This document shows, in pieces, positions 18,773-28,387 of a stretch of DNA of 47,653 nt; the first letter of the stretch is position 1; each line of letters begins with the position of its first letter. Source of the DNA: an uncultured Mucilaginibacter sp. (GTDB taxonomy: Bacteria; Bacteroidota; Bacteroidia; Sphingobacteriales; Sphingobacteriaceae); the NCBI GenBank assembly GCA_913775265.1, contig CAJYJH010000015.1:1-47653 (forward strand). Reading direction: 5' to 3'. A model generated the notes under the pieces. That model made no database searches, had not been told where the DNA came from, and saw only the letters and a program-made list of their open reading frames with translations. A program made the translations under genes and the position numbers.

Positions 18773-18949
18773 AAACAACCAATTGTAACACTACTAAACT
18801 TATTTACATGAGAGAACTCTACATCGCTGCACTGAGATCGTGATGTGCTGAATTTCGGTTTTATAAACTCAAAGCTTCATCATGTTTGCACTTTGCAAAG
18901 CAATGCTGCAAAAATCAAATCATCTCTTTTAAACCTAAAAATTACTTCA

Positions 18950-21769
18950 ATGTCAATTTTTACAAGATTGTTATGGGTACTGACATGCTGTTTGTTCATC
19001 ACAAAACAAACGTCGGCTGCATTTCAACGCAGTCAACAACCGTCAGCAGATACCCTGCTGACGGATTCTATAAAAAAGATCAAACAGCAGCTTTATTTTA
19101 AAACGCCTGCCAATTTATCAACGGCTTCAACTGCCGCGGTTAGCGGTGCTGCACTGGTAAACACGCCGGTAGTATCTTATCCACTGGCACTGGCAGGCCG
19201 ACTGCCGGGGCTTACCGTGTCACAAACTAATGGGCAGCCGCTGAACGAAAATTTTACTATGCTGGTACGTGGTAAATCACCGCTGATATTGATAGATGGC
19301 ATTCCGCGTGCCGTAACCGAAATTGGATTCAACGAAATTGAATCAGTGACGGTTTTAAAAGATGCTGTATCGCTTGCCATGCTGGGCATTAGAGGGTCGG
19401 GAGGCGCCGTGTCTATAGTCACTAAAAAGGGAAGTGCTACCCGGCAGCAAATTAATTTTAACCTGCAAACCGGCATTCAAAAGCCGTTGCAGAATTTGAT
19501 CGGTAATTCTTTGGATGCCTATAATTATGGGCTATTATATAACGAGGCATTAAGTAACGATGGACTGTCAACAACTGCAAATGGATACAGTCAAACGGCT
19601 TTGGATGCTTACCGCCTGGGTACAGATCCTTTCCGTTATCCTGATGTAAATTGGCGTAACGAGATTTTAAAGAATTCGGCTGTTTTTGCCAGGTACAATT
19701 TCAACACCAGCGGGGGTAATAATTTTGTGCGCTACTTTGTTAGCCTGGAGCATTACCGCCAGGACGGATTGTTAAAAACAAGCGATGCAAATAAATATAA
19801 CACCAACTCAGATCTAAAAGGATATTTTATCCGTTCAAATATCGACGTAAACTTAACAAGCAACCTCAGTGCAGGCGTTTATATCCAGGGTCGTATACTC
19901 AACACCTCAGCTCCCGGTAACGCCGGTACGGTGTCGCTGTTTAATTCTTTGCTTGCAACACCCAATGGCGCCTATCCTATATATAACCCCGATGGAAGTT
20001 ATGCGGGCAATCAGCAATTCGCAAATAATATTAAAGCCCAGAGCATAGGAGCTGGTTACTCGTTAAGTAATACCCGCACGGTGTTATCAGATTTTTATCT
20101 AAAACGTTCGCTTGATGATATAACAAAAGGCCTTTGGATAAAAGCCAGGGCCTCATTCTTCAGTAATCTTAATGAAAACATTGTTCGCAATAAATCTTAC
20201 GCTGTTTTCGAACAATATGGTACAAATTCGTCAGGTGCAGCCGGGTACAGGCAGTTTGGTAACAACGGCGCCCAGGTAAATAATAATTCTATTGCTTTCC
20301 AAAACCGGTCGGATTTTGAGGAAGTTTCGATAGGATATTCGCGCAGTTTTGGAGACAACGGCATCGATGCTACTGTATTAGCCAACCGGGATAACTTAAT
20401 CAATGGTTCTAATCTGGCTTACACTATACAAGGTATTTCAGGTCATGTCGCCTATAATTACAAAAAGAAGTACCTGGCCGAAGTCTCATTTGCTCAAAGT
20501 GGAGCTAATCGTTATCCGAATAATGGTGGTTTCAGATACGGGTTTTTTCCGGCAGTTGGCTTAGGATGGAATGTAAGTGAAGAGAGGTTTTTAAAGTCGG
20601 TTACTTGGCTCAATCAGCTAAAAATCTATGGTTCTTACGGTAAACTGGGGCGCGACAATGCAGCTTATTATGTTTATCAACAAGTATATGATGCTAATCC
20701 TACAGCTTATTTTGGTTCAAGTGCTGCGGCAGGTACAACCGTTGGCGAGTCGTTTTTGGCCAATGCAAATATTACCTGGGAAAAATCCAAAAACCTAAAC
20801 GCGGGTATTGAAGGAGCTTTATTGGGTAATAAACTTACGTTTAATGTAGAGTATTACAATAACCTGTTCAGCGACCTCTACATCGTGCGTGGCAATAATT
20901 CGGATATGCTGGGCATTGATTATCCGAGCGAAAACATCGGACGACAACGCTATTATGGCTGGGAGGCACAGGTTAACTGGGAACAAAAGAGACAGCGCTT
21001 TGGCTATTTTGCCGGATTTAATCTCAGTGCTCAAAACTCAAAACTCCTTTACTCGGCTGAGCCTGCTTTAAAGTACGACTGGATGTACAAAACCGGCCAT
21101 CCGGTTGGGCAGACCTATGGCTATATAGCTGAGGGCTTATTTAATAGTCAGCAGGAGGCTAACTCATCACCTGTAGTTGAGGGTTACTCCGCTCAACCTG
21201 GTGATATTAAATATCGCGATCTGAATGGCGACGGAGTTATTAACCAGTACGATCAGACGACAATCGGTTCGCAAAAACCAACACTGTTTATCGGATCACG
21301 CTTGGGCTTTAACATAATGAACTTCGATTTTAGTACCCTACTGCAAGGTGTGGTCAATCAGCAGGTTTATCTGTCTGGTGCTGGCTATTGGGAGTTTCAG
21401 GGCGTTAACGGTGGGCAGGCATTTGAAACCCAGCTTAACCGATGGACACCGGCTACAGCAGCTACGGCTACTTATCCGAGACTGACGACTGGTGGCGGAC
21501 CCCGTAACGGAACGGGCAATAACTTTGTAAACTCAACATTTTGGTTACGTAACGGCAATTTTTTACGGGTAAAAACAATTGAATTAGGTTACACCGTCCC
21601 GGGTAATGCCTCTAAAAAAATTGGTCTGAAATCAGCCCGTGTTTTCGTGAACGCATTGAATATGGCCACCATTAAATCATCAGCATTCAACGGTGCCGAC
21701 CCCGAGAATTACAAAGGGCTTTATCCAATTGAGAAAATATTTAACCTGGGCGTCAACATCCAATTATAA
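18950..21769 (+). CDS. SusC-like TonB-dependent outer-membrane receptor (short N-terminus)
   Basis: A 939-residue TonB-dependent transporter for glycan import. I start at ATG 18950, which gives a signal peptide (MSIFTRLLWVLTCCLFITKQ). The plug domain follows at once (ALAGRLPGLTVSQTNGQP; VRGKSPLILIDGIPR; LKDAVSLAMLGIRGSGGAVSI), then the 22-strand barrel, ending in the usual aromatic-rich C-terminus (IFNLGVNIQL). Unlike the second SusC at 23492, it lacks the carboxypeptidase-regulatory-like domain before the plug and has only a short Ser/Thr-rich stretch there. It pairs with the SusD at 21776 (6-bp gap). The double LacI operator upstream implies repression by the local LacI protein. Confidence 0.95.
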   Translation: MSIFTRLLWVLTCCLFITKQTSAAFQRSQQPSADTLLTDSIKKIKQQLYFKTPANLSTASTAAVSGAALVNTPVVSYPLALAGRLPGLTVSQTNGQPLNENFTMLVRGKSPLILIDGIPRAVTEIGFNEIESVTVLKDAVSLAMLGIRGSGGAVSIVTKKGSATRQQINFNLQTGIQKPLQNLIGNSLDAYNYGLLYNEALSNDGLSTTANGYSQTALDAYRLGTDPFRYPDVNWRNEILKNSAVFARYNFNTSGGNNFVRYFVSLEHYRQDGLLKTSDANKYNTNSDLKGYFIRSNIDVNLTSNLSAGVYIQGRILNTSAPGNAGTVSLFNSLLATPNGAYPIYNPDGSYAGNQQFANNIKAQSIGAGYSLSNTRTVLSDFYLKRSLDDITKGLWIKARASFFSNLNENIVRNKSYAVFEQYGTNSSGAAGYRQFGNNGAQVNNNSIAFQNRSDFEEVSIGYSRSFGDNGIDATVLANRDNLINGSNLAYTIQGISGHVAYNYKKKYLAEVSFAQSGANRYPNNGGFRYGFFPAVGLGWNVSEERFLKSVTWLNQLKIYGSYGKLGRDNAAYYVYQQVYDANPTAYFGSSAAAGTTVGESFLANANITWEKSKNLNAGIEGALLGNKLTFNVEYYNNLFSDLYIVRGNNSDMLGIDYPSENIGRQRYYGWEAQVNWEQKRQRFGYFAGFNLSAQNSKLLYSAEPALKYDWMYKTGHPVGQTYGYIAEGLFNSQQEANSSPVVEGYSAQPGDIKYRDLNGDGVINQYDQTTIGSQKPTLFIGSRLGFNIMNFDFSTLLQGVVNQQVYLSGAGYWEFQGVNGGQAFETQLNRWTPATAATATYPRLTTGGGPRNGTGNNFVNSTFWLRNGNFLRVKTIELGYTVPGNASKKIGLKSARVFVNALNMATIKSSAFNGADPENYKGLYPIEKIFNLGVNIQL

Positions 21770-21775
21770 CACCGT

Positions 21776-23467
21776 ATGAAAAAAATATTTACATTTTTAA
21801 CCGTGGCGCTTATAGTAAGCGTTTGCTCATGCAGTAAAAAGTTTGACAGGGTGCCCGAAGAGCGTACGTCCGAAACGGATGTTTTTGATAAAGATGACAA
21901 GCTTGGTACTTTAGAAACTGCTTACCTGCTTGGAATATATGCCAATCTTCCTTCAGGATTTAACCGTATTGACGGCGATTTTTTAGATGCAGCAACAGAC
22001 GATGCTGTCCCATCGTCTAACCGCTCAAATATTGTATTGCTCAATAATGGGCAACTTACCGCGGTTAACTACCCGGATGCCAATTGGGACAACAGCTATA
22101 CGATGATTCGAAAATGCAACGTGTTTTTAAATAACATTAGTGTAGTGCCTATTGCTCCCGAGATTATGAAGCGTCAGGTTGCTGAAGCTCATTTTTTGCG
22201 CGCATTTGCTTATTTTGAATTATTAAAGCGCTACGGTGGAGTGCCGCTTATTGGTGATAAGGTTTTTGCACTTGATGATAATTTAAATATACCCCGTAAT
22301 ACGTTTGCCGAGTGTGTAGATTACATTGTAAAAGAATGTGATTTGGCCATAGCGGGGTTGCCGGCAGGTTCGACCATTGCTACCGGTGAGTATGGCCGTG
22401 CACCGCTTGAGGCAGCTATGGCTTTAAAATGCAGGTTGTATTTATACGCTGCCAGTGCACTATACAACGGCGGCGGTGTTGAGGCTAATGCTCAAATTAA
22501 AGCTTTAACCGGCTATCCGGTGGCTGATGCATCAAGATGGCAAAGCGTAATATCGGCTGCCGAAGCCATTATTGCTTCGGGCTATTACCGGCTGCCTGCC
22601 GGTACAGGCGCTACCGCCTACGCATCTGTATTTACCAACCGCATTAACACAGATATTATCTTTGCAAAGCAATCCGCACCATCGGTAAGCATAGAAAACG
22701 CGAATGCACCGGTAGGCTATGTATCGCCCAACACCAGTAACGGCCGTACCAGTCCGACACAGAATTTTTTGAATGCATTTCCAAACGCCGACGGATCAGT
22801 ATTTACAGGCCAGGTAACCAGCTTAACTCAATATACCGGGCGTGATCCCCGGTTGCAAGCCATTGTTTTTTATAACGGTGTGAACTGGCTGGGGCGCCCT
22901 GTGCAAACTTTTGAGGGAGGCTTGGACAAGCCAAATTCACCTTTGAGAACACAAACGCGTACCTCTTACTACCTGCGCAAGTTCATGGCTGATTTTTCGT
23001 CGTCGGCCAATTACGCCAATCAAAGTCATAATTTCCCGTATTTCAGGTATGCTGAAGTATTACTTAGTTATGCCGAAGCATTAAATGAGGTGGGCCGTAC
23101 CGAAGATGCCGTAAAACAGCTGGCATTGGTGCGTGCCCGTGCGGGTATAACCGCAGGCTCGGGGAGTCGGTACGGAATCAGAGCCGGCATCAGTCAGTCC
23201 GACTTGCGCGACTTAATACGGAACGACCGGCGCATTGAACTTTCGTTCGAGGAGCATCGCTTTTGGGATATCCGCCGGTGGAAGCTTCGGTCTGCTTTGA
23301 GCAGTTCGCTGCAAGGCCTGCAGCTTACCTCCAATGGTACCACTTACAATGTACAAAGTGTAGATGTTGCGCAGCCTTTGTTTCTGGATAAATATTATCA
23401 CATGCCCATCCCTTACAGCGAAACTATTAAAAATAACAAGCTGATCCAGAACGAAGGATACTATTAA
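21776..23467 (+). CDS. SusD/RagB-like surface glycan-binding lipoprotein
   Basis: A 563-residue lipoprotein that binds glycan and forms the lid of the SusC channel. The signal peptide ends in a lipobox, with lipidated Cys19 in VCSCSKKF. SusD family features are the TPR-like helices with AEAHFLRAFAYFELLKRYGG, the C-terminal half with RYAEVLLSYAEALNEVG, and IRNDRRIELSFEEHRFWDIRRW. The C-terminus PIPYSETIKNNKLIQNEGYY is slightly unlike the common QNPGY. It follows the short SusC directly and is its partner. Confidence 0.95.
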   Translation: MKKIFTFLTVALIVSVCSCSKKFDRVPEERTSETDVFDKDDKLGTLETAYLLGIYANLPSGFNRIDGDFLDAATDDAVPSSNRSNIVLLNNGQLTAVNYPDANWDNSYTMIRKCNVFLNNISVVPIAPEIMKRQVAEAHFLRAFAYFELLKRYGGVPLIGDKVFALDDNLNIPRNTFAECVDYIVKECDLAIAGLPAGSTIATGEYGRAPLEAAMALKCRLYLYAASALYNGGGVEANAQIKALTGYPVADASRWQSVISAAEAIIASGYYRLPAGTGATAYASVFTNRINTDIIFAKQSAPSVSIENANAPVGYVSPNTSNGRTSPTQNFLNAFPNADGSVFTGQVTSLTQYTGRDPRLQAIVFYNGVNWLGRPVQTFEGGLDKPNSPLRTQTRTSYYLRKFMADFSSSANYANQSHNFPYFRYAEVLLSYAEALNEVGRTEDAVKQLALVRARAGITAGSGSRYGIRAGISQSDLRDLIRNDRRIELSFEEHRFWDIRRWKLRSALSSSLQGLQLTSNGTTYNVQSVDVAQPLFLDKYYHMPIPYSETIKNNKLIQNEGYY

Positions 23468-23491
23468 TTTCCTTTAACCAAACCTTAAAAA

Positions 23492-26400
23492 ATGAAAAGA
23501 TATTTATACACCTTTTTTGTGCTGCTGTGCAGTATGTATGCCTTGGCGCAAAAGAAGCAAGTAACCGGTGTGGTTAATGATGCGACGGGGCCACTGGCCG
23601 GAGTAACCGTCTTAGAAAAGCAAAACCCGACAAACGGCGTACAAACTGACGGCAACGGGAGGTTTAAGCTCAGTGTGCAAAGTAATGTTTTGGTGGTACG
23701 ATTTGTTGGTTACATAACTCAGGAAATTACCGTACCGGCTCAGGGTAGTATTGACGTTACACTGAAATCTGAACAAAAAGATTTGAATGAAGTCGTGGTA
23801 GTAGGTTTTGGCCGTCAGAAAAAGGTAACTCTGACCGGCGCTGTAAGTGCTATTAAGGGTGATGAAATTCGCCAGAGCCCGTCTCCAAGTTTGCAAAACA
23901 CTTTAGCAGGGCGCATTACCGGTTTTAGTGCACAGCAGCGCGGCGGTCAGCCCGGCCGAGATGGCGCCAGTTTCAATATTAGAGGGGTAAGCTCGTACAC
24001 CGGCAACAACAATCCGCTTATTTTAGTAGATGATATAGAGTTTACTTATGATCAATTTTCGCAGCTTAACGCTAATGAAATTGCCTCAGTAAGTATCTTA
24101 AAAGACGCTTCGACTACATCCATTTACGGTATCAAAGGCGCAAACGGCGTGGTGCTGGTCACAACAATACGCGGAAAAGCAGGTAAGCCCCAAATATCAT
24201 TTTTATCAGAGTATGGCCTTAGTCAGCCTACCCGCAGGCCGGAGTATTTAGATTCGTATGGTGCAGCCACGGTGTCAAGAACCGCGCAGCTCAATTCTAA
24301 TGCCCTCAATCCAAACCCAAACTTTGTACCTACATTTTCCGAGGCAGATTTACAGGCTTTTAAAGACGGATCTGATCCTTACGGGCATCCTAATAATAAC
24401 TGGACCGATTTATTGCTTAAAAAGTTTGCGCCGCAGTTTCGCGCCAACTTCGATGTGTCTGGCGGCACAGATAAAGCAAGGTATTTTGTTTCGTTAGGCT
24501 ATCTGGACCAAGGCGGTCAGTTTAAAGACTACAGTGCTGATCTGGACAGCCGCACTTTCTATAAACGCTATAATTACCGATCGAACATTGATCTGACCAT
24601 CAATAAGAACCTGGATGTGCGCTTCGATCTATTTGGAGCGGTAGACCAGACAGCGACTAATAACGCCAGTGTTGATGGTAATCTATTTAGTGACCTGAGC
24701 CGCTTTAACGAAACAGCACCCTACAATTATCCGGTTTATAATCCCAACGGATCGCTGGGGTACAGTTTGTGGCAGCGCAGCGGTACGGATCGGAACAATA
24801 ATAATATCATCGGCCGATTGATGTATAACGGCTATATCCGCAACTATTCTAATAATATTAATCTGGCCACATCAGTAAATCAAAAACTAGGCTTTATTAC
24901 CAAAGGTTTATCGGTTAAAGGCACCTTAGCTTACCGTAATTTGTACAATTATGGTCGTAATTTAACTCGTCCGGCATCAGGTAGCGGCTTTCTGTCCTAC
25001 ATCTACGATCCCAAATCCGATAATTATACATTTGGACAGCGTGATAATTTTTACCGCATGAGCATACCTTCTTTAGGTTATACGCCCGGCAGTACAGGAA
25101 GTGCTTTAACTATGCAGGCTATTCTTAATTACGACCACACTTTTGATAAGCACCATTTCACCGGATTACTGCTGTACAATCGTAATAGTAAAACAGCAGC
25201 TAACACATCAAACACAGACTATAACTTTATACCTGAGAATTTTCAGGGTTATACCGGCCGTTTAAATTATAGCTACAATAACAAATATTTGTTAGAAGTA
25301 AGTTCGGCGTACAACGGTACCGATCGTTTCGTGAGCGATAAAAGATTTGGCTGGTTTCCCGCCGTAGCTGCAGGCTGGAACGTTGCCGAGGAAGAGCTAT
25401 TCAAGAAGCATGTGCGTTTTATGGAGCTGCTCAAGTTACGCGGTTCTTATGGTCTGGTAGGTATTGATAATACAGGTGGCGTGTACTCTTATGTGCAATC
25501 TTATGCAACAGGCAGCGGGACTGGTTTATTTGGTACAACCACCAACACTGGATACACTACAGTAACCGAAGGAACTCTGCCCAATAACGAAGTTACCTGG
25601 GAAAAGGAGCGCAAACTGGATATTGGTTTGGATTTTGGTTTCTTAAACGGTAAGATAACCGGTGCTTTAGACTACTTTAATAATAACCGCTATGATATTT
25701 TAACTCCGCGCGGTACGGTATCGGCAGTATTCGGGCAGGCTCTGCCTAATGTTAACCTTGGACGAACCAACAACAAAGGTTTTGAAGCCGAGCTTAACTT
25801 TAATGATAAGATAGGTAACGATTGGTCTTATCAAATACGCGGTACCTACTCCTTTGCCAAAAACAAGGTGCTCTTCCGAGACGAGCCTGTGCCACTGTAC
25901 CCTTACCAGGGCCTGACTGGCCGGCCGATTGGTTCGGCGCTTAAGTATAGCTGGACCGGTGAATTTTATACAGCTGCAGATATTGCAAATGCGAGCGTAC
26001 CCAAACCAACGGTGACCGGGCGCCCGGGTGATCCTAAATACCGGGATTTAAACGGGGATGGTGTGATTGATGCCAGTGATATGTCTTATTTCGGTTATAC
26101 AAATATACCCAGGACCACTTACGGCATTACTTTAGGGGCCGGCTATAAAAATATCCGCTTTACGGTGCTGTTTCAGGGGGTAGCCAACGTGGTGGCTAGT
26201 GCACAGGGAGCGGTAACCTCTAATGCGGCATCTAATGCGCAGCCAATCTATTTAGAGCATTGGACTCCAGAGCTCGGTAACAGTGCCAAATATCCGCAAC
26301 TCTACACCTCAGCACTAAGCCAGAGCCCTCGTGATTTTTACTCGGATTTTTGGGCAATTCCGGCCGACTACCTCCGACTAAAAACTGCAGAACTTACCTA

Positions 26401-26593
26401 TACATTTGGCCCCAAAGCTTTAAAGGCTTTGCACTTAAAAGGCCTGCGGGTATATACCAACGGATATAATTTAATTACCTGGAGCAAACTGGACAAGCTT
26501 TATAATTTGGATCCAGAAGTGCTGGAGTCGACCGGTACACAACCTTACCCGCCAACACGCATTATCAACTTTGGCTTTAATGTTACTTTTTAA
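23492..26593 (+). CDS. SusC-like TonB-dependent outer-membrane receptor (second, full length)
   Basis: A 1033-residue receptor. The signal peptide ends ALAQ, then comes a carboxypeptidase-regulatory-like domain (VTGVVNDATGPLAGVTV), a TonB-box-like stretch before DLNEVVVVGFG, and a plug with the SusC signature (NTLAGRITGFSAQQRGGQPG; FNIRGVSSY; LILVDDIE; ILKDASTTSIYGIKGANGVV), followed by the barrel. It starts 25 bp after the first SusD. Sequence and length differ from the first SusC, so this is an older paralogue rather than a fresh tandem duplication. It imports a glycan fragment across the outer membrane together with the SusD at 26605. Confidence 0.96.
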   Translation: MKRYLYTFFVLLCSMYALAQKKQVTGVVNDATGPLAGVTVLEKQNPTNGVQTDGNGRFKLSVQSNVLVVRFVGYITQEITVPAQGSIDVTLKSEQKDLNEVVVVGFGRQKKVTLTGAVSAIKGDEIRQSPSPSLQNTLAGRITGFSAQQRGGQPGRDGASFNIRGVSSYTGNNNPLILVDDIEFTYDQFSQLNANEIASVSILKDASTTSIYGIKGANGVVLVTTIRGKAGKPQISFLSEYGLSQPTRRPEYLDSYGAATVSRTAQLNSNALNPNPNFVPTFSEADLQAFKDGSDPYGHPNNNWTDLLLKKFAPQFRANFDVSGGTDKARYFVSLGYLDQGGQFKDYSADLDSRTFYKRYNYRSNIDLTINKNLDVRFDLFGAVDQTATNNASVDGNLFSDLSRFNETAPYNYPVYNPNGSLGYSLWQRSGTDRNNNNIIGRLMYNGYIRNYSNNINLATSVNQKLGFITKGLSVKGTLAYRNLYNYGRNLTRPASGSGFLSYIYDPKSDNYTFGQRDNFYRMSIPSLGYTPGSTGSALTMQAILNYDHTFDKHHFTGLLLYNRNSKTAANTSNTDYNFIPENFQGYTGRLNYSYNNKYLLEVSSAYNGTDRFVSDKRFGWFPAVAAGWNVAEEELFKKHVRFMELLKLRGSYGLVGIDNTGGVYSYVQSYATGSGTGLFGTTTNTGYTTVTEGTLPNNEVTWEKERKLDIGLDFGFLNGKITGALDYFNNNRYDILTPRGTVSAVFGQALPNVNLGRTNNKGFEAELNFNDKIGNDWSYQIRGTYSFAKNKVLFRDEPVPLYPYQGLTGRPIGSALKYSWTGEFYTAADIANASVPKPTVTGRPGDPKYRDLNGDGVIDASDMSYFGYTNIPRTTYGITLGAGYKNIRFTVLFQGVANVVASAQGAVTSNAASNAQPIYLEHWTPELGNSAKYPQLYTSALSQSPRDFYSDFWAIPADYLRLKTAELTYTFGPKALKALHLKGLRVYTNGYNLITWSKLDKLYNLDPEVLESTGTQPYPPTRIINFGFNVTF

Positions 26594-26604
26594 TTCATGA
26601 TCAT

Positions 26605-28359
26605 ATGAAATATCTTTTCATACTCATTACGCTATTCTCGTTTGGCATGCTATCGTGCAAAAAATCAAGCTTTCTTGATGATAAGACCAACGGTCTGAGC
26701 GCTGATGCTATTTTTACCGACAGTGTGCAAACGCTTAACTTTTTAAACAAGATTTATTTGGATGCAGGTTACTCTTTCGGGCCGTCAAGGTTCTCTTCCG
26801 CTGGAGGGTCGGGTAATACCGAGCTGGCTACCGATAATACAGAAGGAAACAATAATACCGCAGTTTGGGCTGATTCTTACGTGCGCGGTTCTATCGGGCC
26901 AACTAATGTACTCACCAATTTTGCAACGGATAAAGATTTCTGGAACACGCCCTATAAAAATATTCGCCGAGTAAACTTGCTGTTGTCCAAGCTACCCGAT
27001 GCGCCATTTGCAGAAATAACTAAAAAGCGGATTAGGGGAGAAATCAGGTTTTTACGCGCTTACTATTATCATTATATGGTGGTTGCCTTCGGCGGCATAC
27101 CGATTATTAACGATCAGGTGTTCGATATCAATGATATTATCAATATTCCCAGAAACAGTTTTGCCGATTGTATTACTTACCTTACCTCTGAGCTCGATGC
27201 GGCTGCTGCGGATCTGAATGGGCTGGTGTATAAAGATCTGGATTATGGCAGAGTTACCCGGGGGGCATGCCTGGCACTCAAGGCGCGTGTTTTGCTTTAT
27301 GCTGCGAGTCCCCTGTTTAATGGAGGCGCTACAACCACCGATGCTAATATAGTGGCTTTGGTGGGATATCCCAGTTACAATGTCAACCGCTGGCAACAAG
27401 CAGCGGATGCGGCTAACGCTGTGATTAACCTTAACCAGTACGCACTATATGTTGATAATGCTACCCGCCCGGGGTACGGGTTTTACCAAGTGTTTTTGCG
27501 CAGGGTGAACAGTGAGTACATTTTTGCCTATAACCGGCCGGCGCAAAAAGAATTTGAAGCTTATTACCTGCCGCCAACCCGTTCAGGTGCCAGTATACAA
27601 AAGCCAACCCAAAGCTTGGTAGAGTCGTTTTTGATGCGGGATGGAAAGTCGATCAAAGAAAGCGCGGCTTACAACCCGAATGACCCATATGTGAACCGTG
27701 ATCCGCGCCTGGACAATTCAATTATTTATAATGGGCAAACCTATATGAGTAATACCGGAGTCAAAGGCCAGGTGTTTACGTATACCAGCGTCGGTTCAAC
27801 CATTCCCAATAACACCTCAGATGCCTACACAACTTCCAACCGTTTTACTGGCTACTTCGCGCGTAAAATGTGTGATGAAAATTTAACTAATGCACTGTCG
27901 GGAAATACCGAACGGGCCTGGCCGCTAATTCGTTATGCTGAGATTTTATTAAATTATGCCGAAGCTATTAATGAAGCAGGGCAACCTGGCCTGGCTTATG
28001 CTCCTGTAATTGCCATAAGGGCACGAGCTGGTATTACATCCGGATCTGATAACCTCTATGGCCTGAAACCGAATATGACCACTGAGCAGATGCGGGAAAT
28101 AATAAGGAACGAGCGCCGGATTGAGCTGGCTTTTGAAGATCATCGCTGGAACGATATCCGCAGATGGAAAATTGCCGAAAAAGTGCTGAGCGGTTTTAAC
28201 AGCGTAGATGTCATTACCAGAACCGGTACTAGTACTTATGTACATACGATAGGCAGTGCACCGCGTATACTAAGTTTTAGAAATGCTATGTATTTATTAC
28301 CCATACCATTATCAGAGATACAGAAAATGCCGCTGATGCTTCAAAATCCAGGCTACTAA
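26605..28359 (+). CDS. SusD/RagB-like surface glycan-binding lipoprotein (second)
   Basis: A 584-residue partner of the receptor at 23492. The lipoprotein signal has Cys18 in GMLSCKKSS. SusD hallmarks are GEIRFLRAYYYHYMVVAFGG, IRYAEILLNYAEAINEAG and IRNERRIELAFEDHRWNDIR. The C-terminus LMLQNPGY is typical. The polysaccharide-degrading genes begin 28 bp downstream, which suggests one transcript from the susC pair through to the terminator at 32357. Confidence 0.96.
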   Translation: MKYLFILITLFSFGMLSCKKSSFLDDKTNGLSADAIFTDSVQTLNFLNKIYLDAGYSFGPSRFSSAGGSGNTELATDNTEGNNNTAVWADSYVRGSIGPTNVLTNFATDKDFWNTPYKNIRRVNLLLSKLPDAPFAEITKKRIRGEIRFLRAYYYHYMVVAFGGIPIINDQVFDINDIINIPRNSFADCITYLTSELDAAAADLNGLVYKDLDYGRVTRGACLALKARVLLYAASPLFNGGATTTDANIVALVGYPSYNVNRWQQAADAANAVINLNQYALYVDNATRPGYGFYQVFLRRVNSEYIFAYNRPAQKEFEAYYLPPTRSGASIQKPTQSLVESFLMRDGKSIKESAAYNPNDPYVNRDPRLDNSIIYNGQTYMSNTGVKGQVFTYTSVGSTIPNNTSDAYTTSNRFTGYFARKMCDENLTNALSGNTERAWPLIRYAEILLNYAEAINEAGQPGLAYAPVIAIRARAGITSGSDNLYGLKPNMTTEQMREIIRNERRIELAFEDHRWNDIRRWKIAEKVLSGFNSVDVITRTGTSTYVHTIGSAPRILSFRNAMYLLPIPLSEIQKMPLMLQNPGY

Positions 28360-28387
28360 GCGCAAATTGCTCAATAAACTTAACGCT

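Larger units (their letters stand above)
18600..18949 (+). other. Regulatory gap and leader upstream of the first susC
   Basis: Holds the double operator (18682-18722), a -7 element (18765-18772) and a predicted 5' leader of about 170 bases. No gene is supported. A GTG-started frame that would extend SusC upstream from 18845 lacks any signal-peptide character in its added 35 residues, so I reject that extension. Confidence 0.6.

Noticed and set aside
18845..18949. GTG-started upstream extension of the first SusC
   Set aside because: The 35 added residues are not signal-peptide-like, whereas ATG 18950 gives a clean signal peptide; the segment is better explained as a 5' leader.
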